Source: an uncultured Campylobacter sp.
GTDB taxonomy: Bacteria > Campylobacterota > Campylobacteria > Campylobacterales > Campylobacteraceae
Assembly: GCF_938030685.1 (NCBI RefSeq)
Contig: NZ_CALHHX010000114.1
Span: 1 to 14,297 of the forward strand
DNA length: 14,297 bases
Direction: 5' to 3'
The notes under the pieces were generated by a model. The model worked only from the letters and a program-made list of their open reading frames with translations. It was not told where the DNA came from and made no database searches. Positions 6,787 through 14,291 of this stretch are shown piece after piece. Made by a program: the position numbers and the translations under genes. The number at the start of each line of letters is the position of its first letter. The stretch's first letter is position 1.

Positions 6787-8229
6787 ATGCCCAAGCGCGT
6801 CGCAGTCATAGATCTGGGCTCAAATTCCGCCAGAGCCGTGATTTTCGAGCGTACGAGCAGGCTTGGATTTTTCATTTTAGCCGAGCATAAGATCAAGATC
6901 CGCCTAGGCGAGGGCGCTTACGAAAACGGCGGAATTTTAACCACCGAAGCGATGCAAAAATGCCTGCTGGCGTTTAAAAAATTTAAAATCCTCGTATGCA
7001 ATTACAAAGCCAAGCGCGTGCTTTGCATCGGTACATCCGCGCTTCGCGATGCGCCGAACGGGAGCGAGTTTATAAATCTCGTACGCAAGCAAACTGGCAT
7101 TGCGATCCGCAAGATAGACGGGCAGATGGAGGCGTATCTGGGCGCCTATGCGGCGCAGAATTTACTTAGCGACTTTTCCGAGGGCGTTACGTTGGACATC
7201 GGCGGCGGCTCGACCGAGCTTGCTTACATAAAAAACGGCAGGATAGAAAATAAAATTTCTCTAAATTTAGGCACGGTGCGGCTAAAGGAGCTGTTTTTCG
7301 ACCGCGGCGACACGAAGGGGTTGGAGAAATACATAAACAGCGCGATCTCGCAAGTAGGCGCCGAGTTTCGCACGCAAAATTTAATCGTAATGGGCGGCTC
7401 CGCGCGAGCGCTATCGGGCGCCGTGATGAGCCTGCAAAACCACCCGCTAAAAATAGTGCATAATTTCAGTTACGATTACGAAAAATACGCGCCGTTTTTT
7501 GCCAAGCTGATGAGCGCAAAGACGCTTGATTTGGCAAAATTCCCGATCAAAAAAGACCGCTACGACACGATAAGAGAGGGCGCCATCATCTTTGATAAGA
7601 TCGTAAGGCGCCTGGGAGCGAAAAAGATCATCACAAGCGGCGTGGGAGTGCGAGAGGGGGCGTTTTTAAGCTCGATCTTGCGCGGCGCAAACCTACCTAG
7701 AAGCTTTAATCCGAGCCTAAGAAGCCTCAAAGATCGCTTCGCTTCCGAGCCCAGCGAGGCTCCGAAGTTCGCAAAGGCGCTGTTTTGCACGCTATCGCCG
7801 CTGCATGGCTTGAGCGAAAAATATATTAAAATTCTTCAGACCGCAGCATCGCTTTGTGAGATTGGACGGGCGATCGGCTTTTATGCCAAGCACGAAACCA
7901 GCGCGGATATGGTGCTCGGCGGGCTGAACTATCGCACGACGCACAAAGAAAAGGCGCTCATAGCCGCGATCATCTCGATGCACGGAAAGCGTGAGCTGGG
8001 AGCTACGTTTGCGCCTTTGAGCGCGATTTTGCCGGACGCCGCCAAGCTTGCGTGGCTCAGCTATATTTTGGAGCTTGCACGCCTCCTAAGCGAAAACGCG
8101 CTAAAAAATTTAGAATTTTGCTTTGAAAATTCCACTCTTAAAATCTCCGGCGCGGATAATTTGATAATGCTTAAAGGAAGCCTTAAAAAGCTCGCAAAAC
8201 CCGCAATTTTTGCGATAAAATTTCTTTAA
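6787..8229 (+). CDS. Ppx/GppA family phosphatase (exopolyphosphatase / pppGpp phosphohydrolase)
   Basis: A 480-residue member of the ASKHA-fold Ppx/GppA family, which releases phosphate from polyphosphate or from pppGpp. Motifs seen: VIDLGSNSARAVIFE (7-21, phosphate loop 1), GTSALRDAPNG (82-92), IDGQMEAYLGAY (110-121, with E115 as the likely catalytic Glu), DIGGGSTEL (137-145, phosphate loop 2), GGSARAL (203-209) and SGVGVREGAF (284-293). The C-terminal helical domain (about 320-480) corresponds to the HD-like domain. Its usual LHDIG reads LCEIG (356-360) and the HHKHS block reads KHETS (368-372), so it should not be a working metal-dependent HD hydrolase. The ATG follows the ferredoxin stop directly, so the two are co-transcribed. 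Whether polyphosphate or pppGpp is the substrate cannot be told from sequence; C. jejuni has two such enzymes. Confidence 0.93.
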   Translation: MPKRVAVIDLGSNSARAVIFERTSRLGFFILAEHKIKIRLGEGAYENGGILTTEAMQKCLLAFKKFKILVCNYKAKRVLCIGTSALRDAPNGSEFINLVRKQTGIAIRKIDGQMEAYLGAYAAQNLLSDFSEGVTLDIGGGSTELAYIKNGRIENKISLNLGTVRLKELFFDRGDTKGLEKYINSAISQVGAEFRTQNLIVMGGSARALSGAVMSLQNHPLKIVHNFSYDYEKYAPFFAKLMSAKTLDLAKFPIKKDRYDTIREGAIIFDKIVRRLGAKKIITSGVGVREGAFLSSILRGANLPRSFNPSLRSLKDRFASEPSEAPKFAKALFCTLSPLHGLSEKYIKILQTAASLCEIGRAIGFYAKHETSADMVLGGLNYRTTHKEKALIAAIISMHGKRELGATFAPLSAILPDAAKLAWLSYILELARLLSENALKNLEFCFENSTLKISGADNLIMLKGSLKKLAKPAIFAIKFL

Positions 8230-8241
8230 ATAGCCACCCCT

Positions 8242-8256
8242 GCTTGTTGCGCAAGC
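8242..8256. terminator. Small hairpin in the convergent gap
   Basis: GCTTG (8242-8246) pairs with CAAGC (8252-8256) around a 5-base loop in the 97-base gap between the converging Ppx/GppA and WGR-like genes. Flanking CCACCC and GGGCGG could extend it imperfectly. There is no T-run on either side, so a terminator role is only a guess from position. Confidence 0.2.
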
Positions 8257-8326
8257 TTAAGGCGGGCGGAGTTCGTTTAATTTTATGAGCTTGAAGCGGG
8301 CGATAAATCCATATCAATAGCGCTTT

Positions 8327-9415
8327 TTAAATTTTAATTCCATTCTTGGCTAAAGAATAGACGCTAAAAAATCCGTAGTCGGTGCGGACGCAAAGGCGCT
8401 CGCCTGCGATTTCAATAGCAGCAGTTTTGACGCAGTGCTCGCACTCAAACTCGCCTAAGAGGCGAAAATCCTCCAAGCTGAATGCTTTAAATCCACCGTA
8501 AAAGTATGTAAGAAAAATTTGATCGTTTGCGGCAAACCTCATTACGCTTCTTGGCAAGCTTTTTGGTGCGCTTAGACGCTTTTTACTTGCGACGTCCCAA
8601 AAATACAGCTCATCAAAGCCGTTATTTACGACCAAAATCGCGTCATTTTTGATGAGCCCCACGTTTAGGGAGTGGATATAGCCCACGTCGCATTCGATAC
8701 AGCAAAGCTCGGCGAAGTCTTTTAGGCGGTAGAGCCTGGCGATATTTTTGCCGCCTTCATCCCCACAGGCTACGCAAATTTTATTGCCGAAGCCTATTGC
8801 TTTTGCCGAAAAATCCGTTTTAAAATTTAGCTTCTTGTCGCTTCCGAAAGCTAAAATTCCATCCGTGCCGCAGGCTAGAATTTCGCCGTTGCCGCTTAGA
8901 GCAGAGCTAAAGCCTCCTCCTGTGATACCCCAGGCTTCAAAAAGCCTGCTGAATTTCTCTCTGTCAAAAAGAAAGAATTCGTGGTCCAAATCAAGCACCA
9001 AGGCCTTTTTGGTAGCAGTCATTTTCCATGCTAAAATTTTTGGTAGTTCAATTTGCGCAAGAGTTCTTAACTCGTCGTCCAGCACGATTAAATAATCGCA
9101 GCCGTGCTCGTCAAAATTACATTTATAGACGTAAAATTTATCCTCAAACTCGGCAAATCCAAGCGCTCCGCTGTATCCGCCGCCGATATAGGCATGCGCT
9201 AGTGCCTCGCCGAATTTCGCTTTTTTGTTTTCATAGATGAAGCCCTTTTTTAGGGCATCAACTTGCTTTTTTACGAAAGCTTTTTGCAGAGCATCGTGGT
9301 TTACGAATTCTTTAGAGCTCAGTCTTTCTTTGCCGTTTTGTAACGTCTTTGAAATCAAACTAAGCCCTTGCGTTTGAAGCAGGATCTCTTTCTCGCCGTT
9401 GGTAAATTTTTTCAT
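8327..9415 (-). CDS. Uncharacterised protein: degenerate WGR-like N-terminus plus beta-propeller-like body
   Basis: A 362-residue, apparently soluble protein with no signal peptide. Residues 1-60 resemble a WGR domain by pattern: a basic start (MKKFT), beta strands, an N-G-K turn (27-29), SSKEFVNHDALQKAFVKK (33-50) in place of the usual T-K-x-F-x-x-x-x-x-A helix, and the ending LKKGFIYE (55-62), like LKKGY in WGR proteins. The signature Trp-Gly-Arg itself is missing. Residues about 68-357 are repeated short beta strands with aromatic or Asp turns (FYVYKCN, FFLFDREKF, LYFWDVASKK, FFSVYSLAK), suggesting a six- or seven-bladed propeller. WGR plus propeller layouts occur in MolR/YehF-like proteins, whose function is poorly known. 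It is last in a leftward cluster, 75 bases after the DUF59 gene. The ATG has AGGGG five bases upstream. Function unknown; the domain reading is inference. Confidence 0.75.
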   Translation of the reverse strand: MKKFTNGEKEILLQTQGLSLISKTLQNGKERLSSKEFVNHDALQKAFVKKQVDALKKGFIYENKKAKFGEALAHAYIGGGYSGALGFAEFEDKFYVYKCNFDEHGCDYLIVLDDELRTLAQIELPKILAWKMTATKKALVLDLDHEFFLFDREKFSRLFEAWGITGGGFSSALSGNGEILACGTDGILAFGSDKKLNFKTDFSAKAIGFGNKICVACGDEGGKNIARLYRLKDFAELCCIECDVGYIHSLNVGLIKNDAILVVNNGFDELYFWDVASKKRLSAPKSLPRSVMRFAANDQIFLTYFYGGFKAFSLEDFRLLGEFECEHCVKTAAIEIAGERLCVRTDYGFFSVYSLAKNGIKI

Positions 9416-9490
9416 AGCAGCCCCTAAGTATAAATTCGAAGTCTAATTTTAGAATTTCAAAGCTTAAACTACGGGGCGCAGCAAAGCTGT

Positions 9491-9796
9491 TTAAAATCTA
9501 CCGAGCGCTTCTTTGACGTGATCCTCCGCCATATCGATATTCCACATCGGCTCAAAGACGAGATCAATCTCCACCTCGCCGACGCCCTCTACGCTCTCGG
9601 CACCAGCGCGCACCCATTCCACCATCATCTCATGCAGCGGGCACGACTGAGTCGATAGCGTCATCGTGACTTTAGCGTTGTTCGCCTCATCTACCGATAC
9701 GTCGTAGATGAGCCCTAGCGACACGACGTCAAAGCCCACCTCGGGGTCTACTACGGCGCGAAGCGCGTCGTAAACTTGCTCTTTTGTTACTTTCAT
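9491..9796 (-). CDS. DUF59/MIP18-family Fe-S assembly factor (PaaD/SufT-like)
   Basis: A 101-residue single-domain protein of the MIP18 (FeS_assembly_P) family, whose members help mature iron-sulfur proteins. Family marks: VVDPEVGFDVVSLGLIYDV (15-33; the DPE and L-G-L-I-Y blocks), then the strand VTMTLSTQSCPL (43-54) with the conserved Cys52 that is proposed to bind metal. Toward the end come V-E-I-D-L-V-F-E-P-MW (75-85, in place of the usual P-W) and the C-terminal helix ending in ALGRF. The length is normal for the stand-alone form. Its ATG overlaps the stop of the membrane-protein gene (ATGA), with GAGAGG just upstream, so the two are co-translated. The pairing suggests that it services a metal centre connected with the membrane protein or an NO-sensitive Fe-S enzyme; the client is not identifiable here. 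Confidence 0.92.
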   Translation of the reverse strand: MKVTKEQVYDALRAVVDPEVGFDVVSLGLIYDVSVDEANNAKVTMTLSTQSCPLHEMMVEWVRAGAESVEGVGEVEIDLVFEPMWNIDMAEDHVKEALGRF

Positions 9797-10968
9797 TTTT
9801 CCTCTCCGAATTTTATGTAGTTAAAGATATTTACGGTGTTGATTAGCACCAAAATTATGCTTGCCGCTTGCAAGATAACCGCGGGCGTTAGCGCTCCAAA
9901 GCCCGCGCACGCAAGCGCTAAGACGTTCGGCGCGCAGGCTGCATAGGCGATCTTTTTGATTATCATATCGTCTAGCATAGGGATTTTGCGCTTGCCGACG
10001 AAGGGCGAGACGTAGTGGTACCAGATGAGAAAGGGTGCGATTTTATAAAGGTGCGCGACGATGAAGGCGAACAAAAAGCCGTATAGCAGCCAAAACGCCG
10101 CCGCATCCGCGCGATCCGCGAGCCAAAATGCCGCGCTAAATCCCAAAGCCGCCAGCGAGATGTAGACGTTTAAATTCCAATAATCTATCGCTTTTCGCAC
10201 CCGTCTGGCTAGGATATAGATCGCCTGAGCCGCAAAGCTCGCAAGCGCGGCAAAGGCGATGAAAATTCCAAAGTCTTTTAACAAAAACGGTCCCGCGAGC
10301 AGATACAGCGCCAGTGAAGCTTTTGCTAGTGCGAAGCTTAGATCGTGCGCCAGACTAAACATCGGCAGCAGCACGCACGCAGCGCCTACGATGACGAAAA
10401 ACACGAAGCCTAGCACGAAGTATATGTGATAGGATAAAATTTCTGAAAAATATACTCCGAAAATCTCCACGCCGCTAAGCGCTAGCACGAGGGCAAAGCC
10501 AAGGCTGATCCCTACGGCTAAAAACGCAGCCGAGATCGCAAGCGCTACGGCGGGGAAGCTCCATTTGGGCGTGCCGATGAAGCTTAGCGCGTAGCAGATT
10601 GTAAAATAAAATAGACTAAGCAGCAAAACGGCGCCGCCTGCGTGCATCAAAGGGATGCTTGAAAGCAGCAATCCCGCGCTTAGCAGAGCCACGCCCGCGC
10701 CGTAGGCGAGGAGATTTAAAAACGCAAATTTGACGGTGAAAAATTCCTTTTGGATAATGACCGAAGTAAGCTGATAGAGCGCTCCGATGATTATGCTGAT
10801 TACGAAACCCAGCAAAAATACGTGAAAAAAGCTCGCCGTCTGCGGCGCCTGGATCGCGCCGAAATCCGCCTTTAAAAAGCTCGCCGCGCTTAGCAGCAAA
10901 AAGATAAAGCCGCAGATGAAATAGCCGCCTACGATGCGAAACGGCGGCGAAAATGTCGTGATATTCAT
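9793..10968 (-). CDS. Twelve-helix membrane protein, NnrS / heme-copper oxidase subunit I-like
   Basis: A 391-residue, very hydrophobic inner-membrane protein with about twelve transmembrane helices and short loops. Histidines stand at helix positions typical of the NnrS/heme-copper-oxidase-I superfamily: H49 in FFHVFLLGFVISIIIGALYQ, H181 in SYHIYFVLGFVFFVIVG, and H208. The late block AHLYKIAPFLIWYHYVSPF (305-323) holds H306 and H318. In the family such residues bind heme or copper, and NnrS itself is linked to nitric oxide tolerance during denitrification. Similarity is by pattern, and I would not claim oxidase activity: the H-x-H and Tyr-His cross-link motifs of true oxidases are not evident. 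The gene starts 17 bases after the DUF2249 gene, with only AAAGGG at the preceding stop as a distant Shine-Dalgarno, and overlaps the DUF59 gene by four bases. A respiratory or NO-related role is inferred from the neighbours. Confidence 0.75.
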   Translation of the reverse strand: MNITTFSPPFRIVGGYFICGFIFLLLSAASFLKADFGAIQAPQTASFFHVFLLGFVISIIIGALYQLTSVIIQKEFFTVKFAFLNLLAYGAGVALLSAGLLLSSIPLMHAGGAVLLLSLFYFTICYALSFIGTPKWSFPAVALAISAAFLAVGISLGFALVLALSGVEIFGVYFSEILSYHIYFVLGFVFFVIVGAACVLLPMFSLAHDLSFALAKASLALYLLAGPFLLKDFGIFIAFAALASFAAQAIYILARRVRKAIDYWNLNVYISLAALGFSAAFWLADRADAAAFWLLYGFLFAFIVAHLYKIAPFLIWYHYVSPFVGKRKIPMLDDMIIKKIAYAACAPNVLALACAGFGALTPAVILQAASIILVLINTVNIFNYIKFGEEK

Positions 10969-10985
10969 CTAAATTTTAAAGCCCT

Positions 10986-11330
10986 TTAGCCGTGGCACTT
11001 CGCGTCGGTATCGAAGCCCTCATTGACTGCGCCAGGCTTTAGGCTAATGGTGAGCTTGACCGCATCGCCGCCCAGATCTTCGCGTACTATGTCAAATTTA
11101 GACTCGATTTTTGGGATCAGCCCCATTGGGAATTTATGATTGAGCATGACGACCTTTTTGGTTTGGTCTTTTACGAAATTTAGCGCCACCAGCGCATTTA
11201 CCATCGGCTCGGGCGGGACGCATTTGCGCGAATCAAAGCCGATGTACTCCACGCCGCCCTGCGATTTTTTGTAAAATTTCAACGTAGCGCCCGCCGCGTC
11301 GAACTCCTGCCAGTCTGTGAAAAAATCCAT
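10986..11330 (-). CDS. DUF2249 domain protein
   Basis: A 114-residue small soluble protein. The core, CVPPEPMVNALVALN (37-51), then KVVMLNHKFPMGLIPKIES (59-77) and a final strand VKLTISL, follows the DUF2249 pattern: PPEPL-helix, strand, N/H-x-x-P-x-x-L-x-P, strand. This is a TusA-like fold common beside hemerythrin, NnrS and nitrite or NO reductase genes, and its role is unknown. An extra N-terminal beta segment (1-36) precedes the domain. The C-terminus ends in DAKCHG, so Cys112-His113 could bind metal together with C37, but this is speculation. It is first in the leftward operon. AAGGA about six bases before the ATG supports the start. It is presumably a cytoplasmic partner of the membrane protein encoded next. 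Confidence 0.8.
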   Translation of the reverse strand: MDFFTDWQEFDAAGATLKFYKKSQGGVEYIGFDSRKCVPPEPMVNALVALNFVKDQTKKVVMLNHKFPMGLIPKIESKFDIVREDLGGDAVKLTISLKPGAVNEGFDTDAKCHG

Positions 11331-11337
11331 ACTTGAT

Positions 11338-11369
11338 CCTTTTTTAAAATTTCGCGCGATTATATAGCA
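11338..11369 (-). promoter_or_regulatory. Promoter of the DUF2249/membrane protein/DUF59 operon
   Basis: On the minus strand TGCTATATAAT (11369-11359) carries a good -10 box (TATAAT at 11364-11359, or TATATA directly after TGC). The leader would be about 20 bases. AAGGA around 11342-11338 serves as Shine-Dalgarno for the ATG at 11330. No -35 hexamer is seen; a 14-base AT palindrome (11369-11382) occupies that region. Confidence 0.55.
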
Positions 11370-11382
11370 AATTTTAAAATTT
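11369..11382. repeat. Fourteen-base perfect palindrome upstream of the DUF2249 promoter
   Basis: AAATTTTAAAATTT is fully self-complementary and directly precedes the leftward -10 box. It could be an operator, but AAATTT words are abundant in this DNA, so chance is a serious alternative. Confidence 0.3.
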
Positions 11383-11464
11383 TGAAATGAGGCAGGTCAA
11401 GTCCTATTCGGAATTTGTAAATTTAGCCGAATTTTAATACACTACGCGTTAAAATTCTAAATCC

Positions 11465-11469
11465 GAGGA
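11465..11469 (+). promoter_or_regulatory. Shine-Dalgarno of polA
   Basis: GAGGA five bases before the ATG at 11475 supports this start. TAAAAT at 11450-11455 is a possible -10 box, but it has no TGn extension and no -35, so the polA promoter is uncertain. Confidence 0.6.
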
Positions 11470-11474
11470 CCATT

Positions 11475-14291
11475 ATGCAGACCATCACGATTATCGATAC
11501 GTTCGGCTTTTTTTTCAGGCTCTACTACGCTATGAGCGGGCTTAAAACAAAAGACGGCAAACCCAGCGGCATGGTGAGCGGATTTGCGAGCTTCATCGCA
11601 AATCTTTCGAAGGAATTTAAGAGCGATTATATAATTTTCGCTCTGGATAGCAAGGGCAAGACCTTCCGCTCGGATATCGATCCCAACTACAAAACCAACC
11701 GCCAAGCCCCGCCGCCCGCGCTTTTGCAGCAACTGCCGGTCTGCATCGAGATGATCGAAAAGATGGGGCTTTACTCGCTCGGACGCGAGGGCTATGAGGC
11801 GGACGATCTCATCGCAAGCGTCGTTAAAAAGTACGGCGCTACGCATAAAATCAACATCGTTACCTCCGACAAGGACCTGTATCAGCTAATCGGCGAAAAC
11901 GTTAAAATTTACAGCCACGGCAAAAAGATGCTTTACGGAAGGGAGGAGTGTTTGCAGCGCTACGGCGTCTATCCCGAGCAGATCGTGGATTTTTTAGCGA
12001 TCTGCGGCGACAGCGCCGATAATATCCCGGGCGTGCGCGGCATCGGCGATAAGGGGGCGAAGAAACTTTTAGACGAATGGGGCTCGCTTGATGGGATCTA
12101 TTCAAATTTAGACCGCCTACCGCAAAACAAACAGCGCGAGTATCTGATAGAAGGTAAGCAGAGCGCCTACATAAGCAAGCGCCTGGCTACGCTTTACGAC
12201 GAGCTGGAAATCCCGCCTTTAGAGGATGCGAAATTTCCGCAGCAAAATCCGCTTTTTAAAATCCGCGAAATTTTAAAAGATTACGCGCTAAATAGGCTTC
12301 TTTCGGCGTTAAGCCTGCAGGAGCAAAACGGACTTGATTTTTGGAGCGAGGGTAAAAGCGCGGGCGCAAAAAGCTCCGTTTTGGGCGCGGGCGGGAAGGA
12401 CTCCTGCGCAGAGCCGTCTCGCGGCGGCTCTATCTTGGACGCTGCCATAGGGGGGCTAGACGGACAAAATTCCACCCCTAGCGGCTCCGCTTGTGGCGGG
12501 CAAAGTTGCGAAAGCGCTTTTAAAACGCCATTTGAGCCCATTTGCATTACCGATGCCGCAGAGCTTGCAAGGCTATGCGAAGGCGTCAGCGCCGAGACCT
12601 TGGTGAGCTTTGATACGGAAACCACTAGCATCGACAGCAAAAGCGCCAAGATCGTGGGCTTTTCGTTTGCGTTTAATGAGGAGCGCGCCTATTACGTCCC
12701 GCTTGCGCATAGCTATTTGGGCGCTCCTGCTCAAATTTCTTCGGACGCCGCAAAGGCTGCGATCGGCTCGCTGTTTCGCGGATATGTCGTGGGGCAAAAT
12801 TTAAAATACGATTTTGAGATCGTGAAAAATAATTTTAATATCGAGCCGCCCGCGCGCTTTGCCGATACGATGGTGCTAGCGTGGCTGCTCGATCCCGCAA
12901 ACGCCGTGGGGATGGACTCTATCTCGCCGCGATATCTTGGGTATGAGACGGTGCATTTCGGCGACGTCGTTAAAAAGGGCGAGACCTTCGCCTCCGTGGA
13001 GCTGGACGCCGCTACGATCTATGCGAGCGAGGATGCGTGGGTGACGCTGAGGTTGTATTTTAAGCTCAAGGGGCTGCTCGAACCCGCGCTTTTTAAGCTC
13101 GCGCAGGAGCTTGAGTTCCCATTCGTGCGGGTGCTTTGGCAGATGCAAAGGTGCGGCATCAAGATCGACGCGGAGATGATAAAGAGCCTAATCGGGCGCA
13201 ACGAAAAGTCCCTGCGAGCGCTCACCGATGAAATTTACGAGCTTTGCGGCGAGCAGTTTAACATCAACTCTCCCGCTCAGCTCGGCGCCGTGCTTTTCGA
13301 GCGGCTCGGGCTTCCTGCGGCAAAGCGCACAAAGACGGGCTATAGCACCGATGAAAGCGTGCTGAAGGATCTTACGGCGCTGCATCCCGCGGTGGGTAAA
13401 ATTCTAGACTACCGCGAGCTGTTTAAGCTGCAAAGCACCTACTGCGAGCCGCTGCTACAGCTTGCTCTGGCCGATCCGCAAAACCGCGTCAGATCGAATT
13501 TTTTGCAGACCGGCACGGCTACCGGGCGGCTAGCGAGCAAAAATCCGAACCTGCAAAATATCCCAGCGCGCGGCACCTTTGCGAAGGACGTGCGAGACTG
13601 CTTCCTAGCAGAGGGGGGCTACTCGCTGATCTCGCTTGATTACTCGCAGATCGAGCTGCGCCTGCTCGCGCACTTTTCGCGCGATCCTGCGCTTTTGGCG
13701 GCGTTTAGGGCGGATGAGGACATTCACGCGCGCACGGCGATTAGTATTTTCGGCGATGCGCAGCCCGCGCACCGCACGATCGCAAAGAGCATAAATTTCG
13801 GCCTCATCTACGGCATGGGCGCGGGCAAGCTAAGCGATAGCCTAGGCATCGCGCGCGCCGAGGCAAAGGGCTATATCGAGCGCTATTTCGCGGCGTTTTC
13901 TACGATCAAGGAATTTTTGCAGAGCATAAAATCGGATGCGAAAGAAGGCGGCTACGTAAGCACGCTTTTTGGGCGCAGGCGTTACTTCGACTTCGCAAAC
14001 GCGCGCAACAACATGGTCTATGCGAGCTACGAGCGCGAGGCGGTGAATACGAAATTTCAAGGCTCCGCCGCCGATATCATCAAAAAGGCGATGGTTGAGA
14101 TTTCGCCGCTGTTAAACGATGAGGCGCGGCTGATATTGCAGATCCACGACGAGCTGATCTTCGAGGTGCGGGACGATTTGGCGCAGAGCTTCGGCGCGCG
14201 CGCGCAGGAGATAATGCAAAGTGCGGCGAGCCTAAACGTGCCCTTAAAGACGAGCCTAAACATCGCCAAGCGCTGGGGCGAGCTGAAGTAA
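11475..14291 (+). CDS. polA: DNA polymerase I, with 5'-3' and 3'-5' exonuclease domains
   Basis: A 938-residue polymerase that removes RNA primers and fills gaps in replication and repair. The 5' nuclease domain (1-285) has its acidic metal residues: D8, GYEADDL (106-112), TSDKDL (130-135), and GDSADNIPGVRGIGDKGA (178-195) with the helix-hairpin-helix. The 3'-5' exonuclease (about 355-535) is intact: Exo I FDTET (379-383), Exo II NLKYDFE (442-448), Exo III YASED (516-520). The polymerase domain has TATGRLAS and NLQNIP (680-697), motif A LDYSQIELRL (721-730), motif B RTIAKSINFGLIYG (767-780) and motif C QIHDELIFEV (889-898). Between the first two domains, residues 291-352 form a Gly/Ser/Ala linker with several Cys that family members usually lack. 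The gene is complete, ending six bases before the window edge, and is divergent from the DUF2249 operon. Confidence 0.98.
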   Translation: MQTITIIDTFGFFFRLYYAMSGLKTKDGKPSGMVSGFASFIANLSKEFKSDYIIFALDSKGKTFRSDIDPNYKTNRQAPPPALLQQLPVCIEMIEKMGLYSLGREGYEADDLIASVVKKYGATHKINIVTSDKDLYQLIGENVKIYSHGKKMLYGREECLQRYGVYPEQIVDFLAICGDSADNIPGVRGIGDKGAKKLLDEWGSLDGIYSNLDRLPQNKQREYLIEGKQSAYISKRLATLYDELEIPPLEDAKFPQQNPLFKIREILKDYALNRLLSALSLQEQNGLDFWSEGKSAGAKSSVLGAGGKDSCAEPSRGGSILDAAIGGLDGQNSTPSGSACGGQSCESAFKTPFEPICITDAAELARLCEGVSAETLVSFDTETTSIDSKSAKIVGFSFAFNEERAYYVPLAHSYLGAPAQISSDAAKAAIGSLFRGYVVGQNLKYDFEIVKNNFNIEPPARFADTMVLAWLLDPANAVGMDSISPRYLGYETVHFGDVVKKGETFASVELDAATIYASEDAWVTLRLYFKLKGLLEPALFKLAQELEFPFVRVLWQMQRCGIKIDAEMIKSLIGRNEKSLRALTDEIYELCGEQFNINSPAQLGAVLFERLGLPAAKRTKTGYSTDESVLKDLTALHPAVGKILDYRELFKLQSTYCEPLLQLALADPQNRVRSNFLQTGTATGRLASKNPNLQNIPARGTFAKDVRDCFLAEGGYSLISLDYSQIELRLLAHFSRDPALLAAFRADEDIHARTAISIFGDAQPAHRTIAKSINFGLIYGMGAGKLSDSLGIARAEAKGYIERYFAAFSTIKEFLQSIKSDAKEGGYVSTLFGRRRYFDFANARNNMVYASYEREAVNTKFQGSAADIIKKAMVEISPLLNDEARLILQIHDELIFEVRDDLAQSFGARAQEIMQSAASLNVPLKTSLNIAKRWGELK
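12411..12430 (+). repeat. Inverted repeat inside the polA linker
   Basis: GAGCCG (12411-12416) and CGGCTC (12425-12430) are perfect complements around an 8-base loop, inside the low-complexity linker. A second pair, TAGGGG (12448-12453) and CCCCTA (12475-12480), lies just downstream. They are coding sequence; a structural role in DNA or mRNA is only possible. Confidence 0.3.

Noticed and set aside
7857..7905. Active HD phosphohydrolase domain in the Ppx/GppA protein.
   Set aside because: The motif reads LCEIG and KHETS, so the His-Asp metal ligands are missing; this degeneration is also common in related Ppx/GppA proteins.
11383..11399. TTGA and TCAA half-sites resembling an FNR box in the polA/DUF2249 gap.
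   Set aside because: The half-sites are 11 bases apart instead of six, and the inner T/A positions do not match.
12281..12797. Open frames on both strands within polA around the linker.
   Set aside because: They lie inside an intact polA reading frame, show no family motif and are explained by GC-rich codon use.
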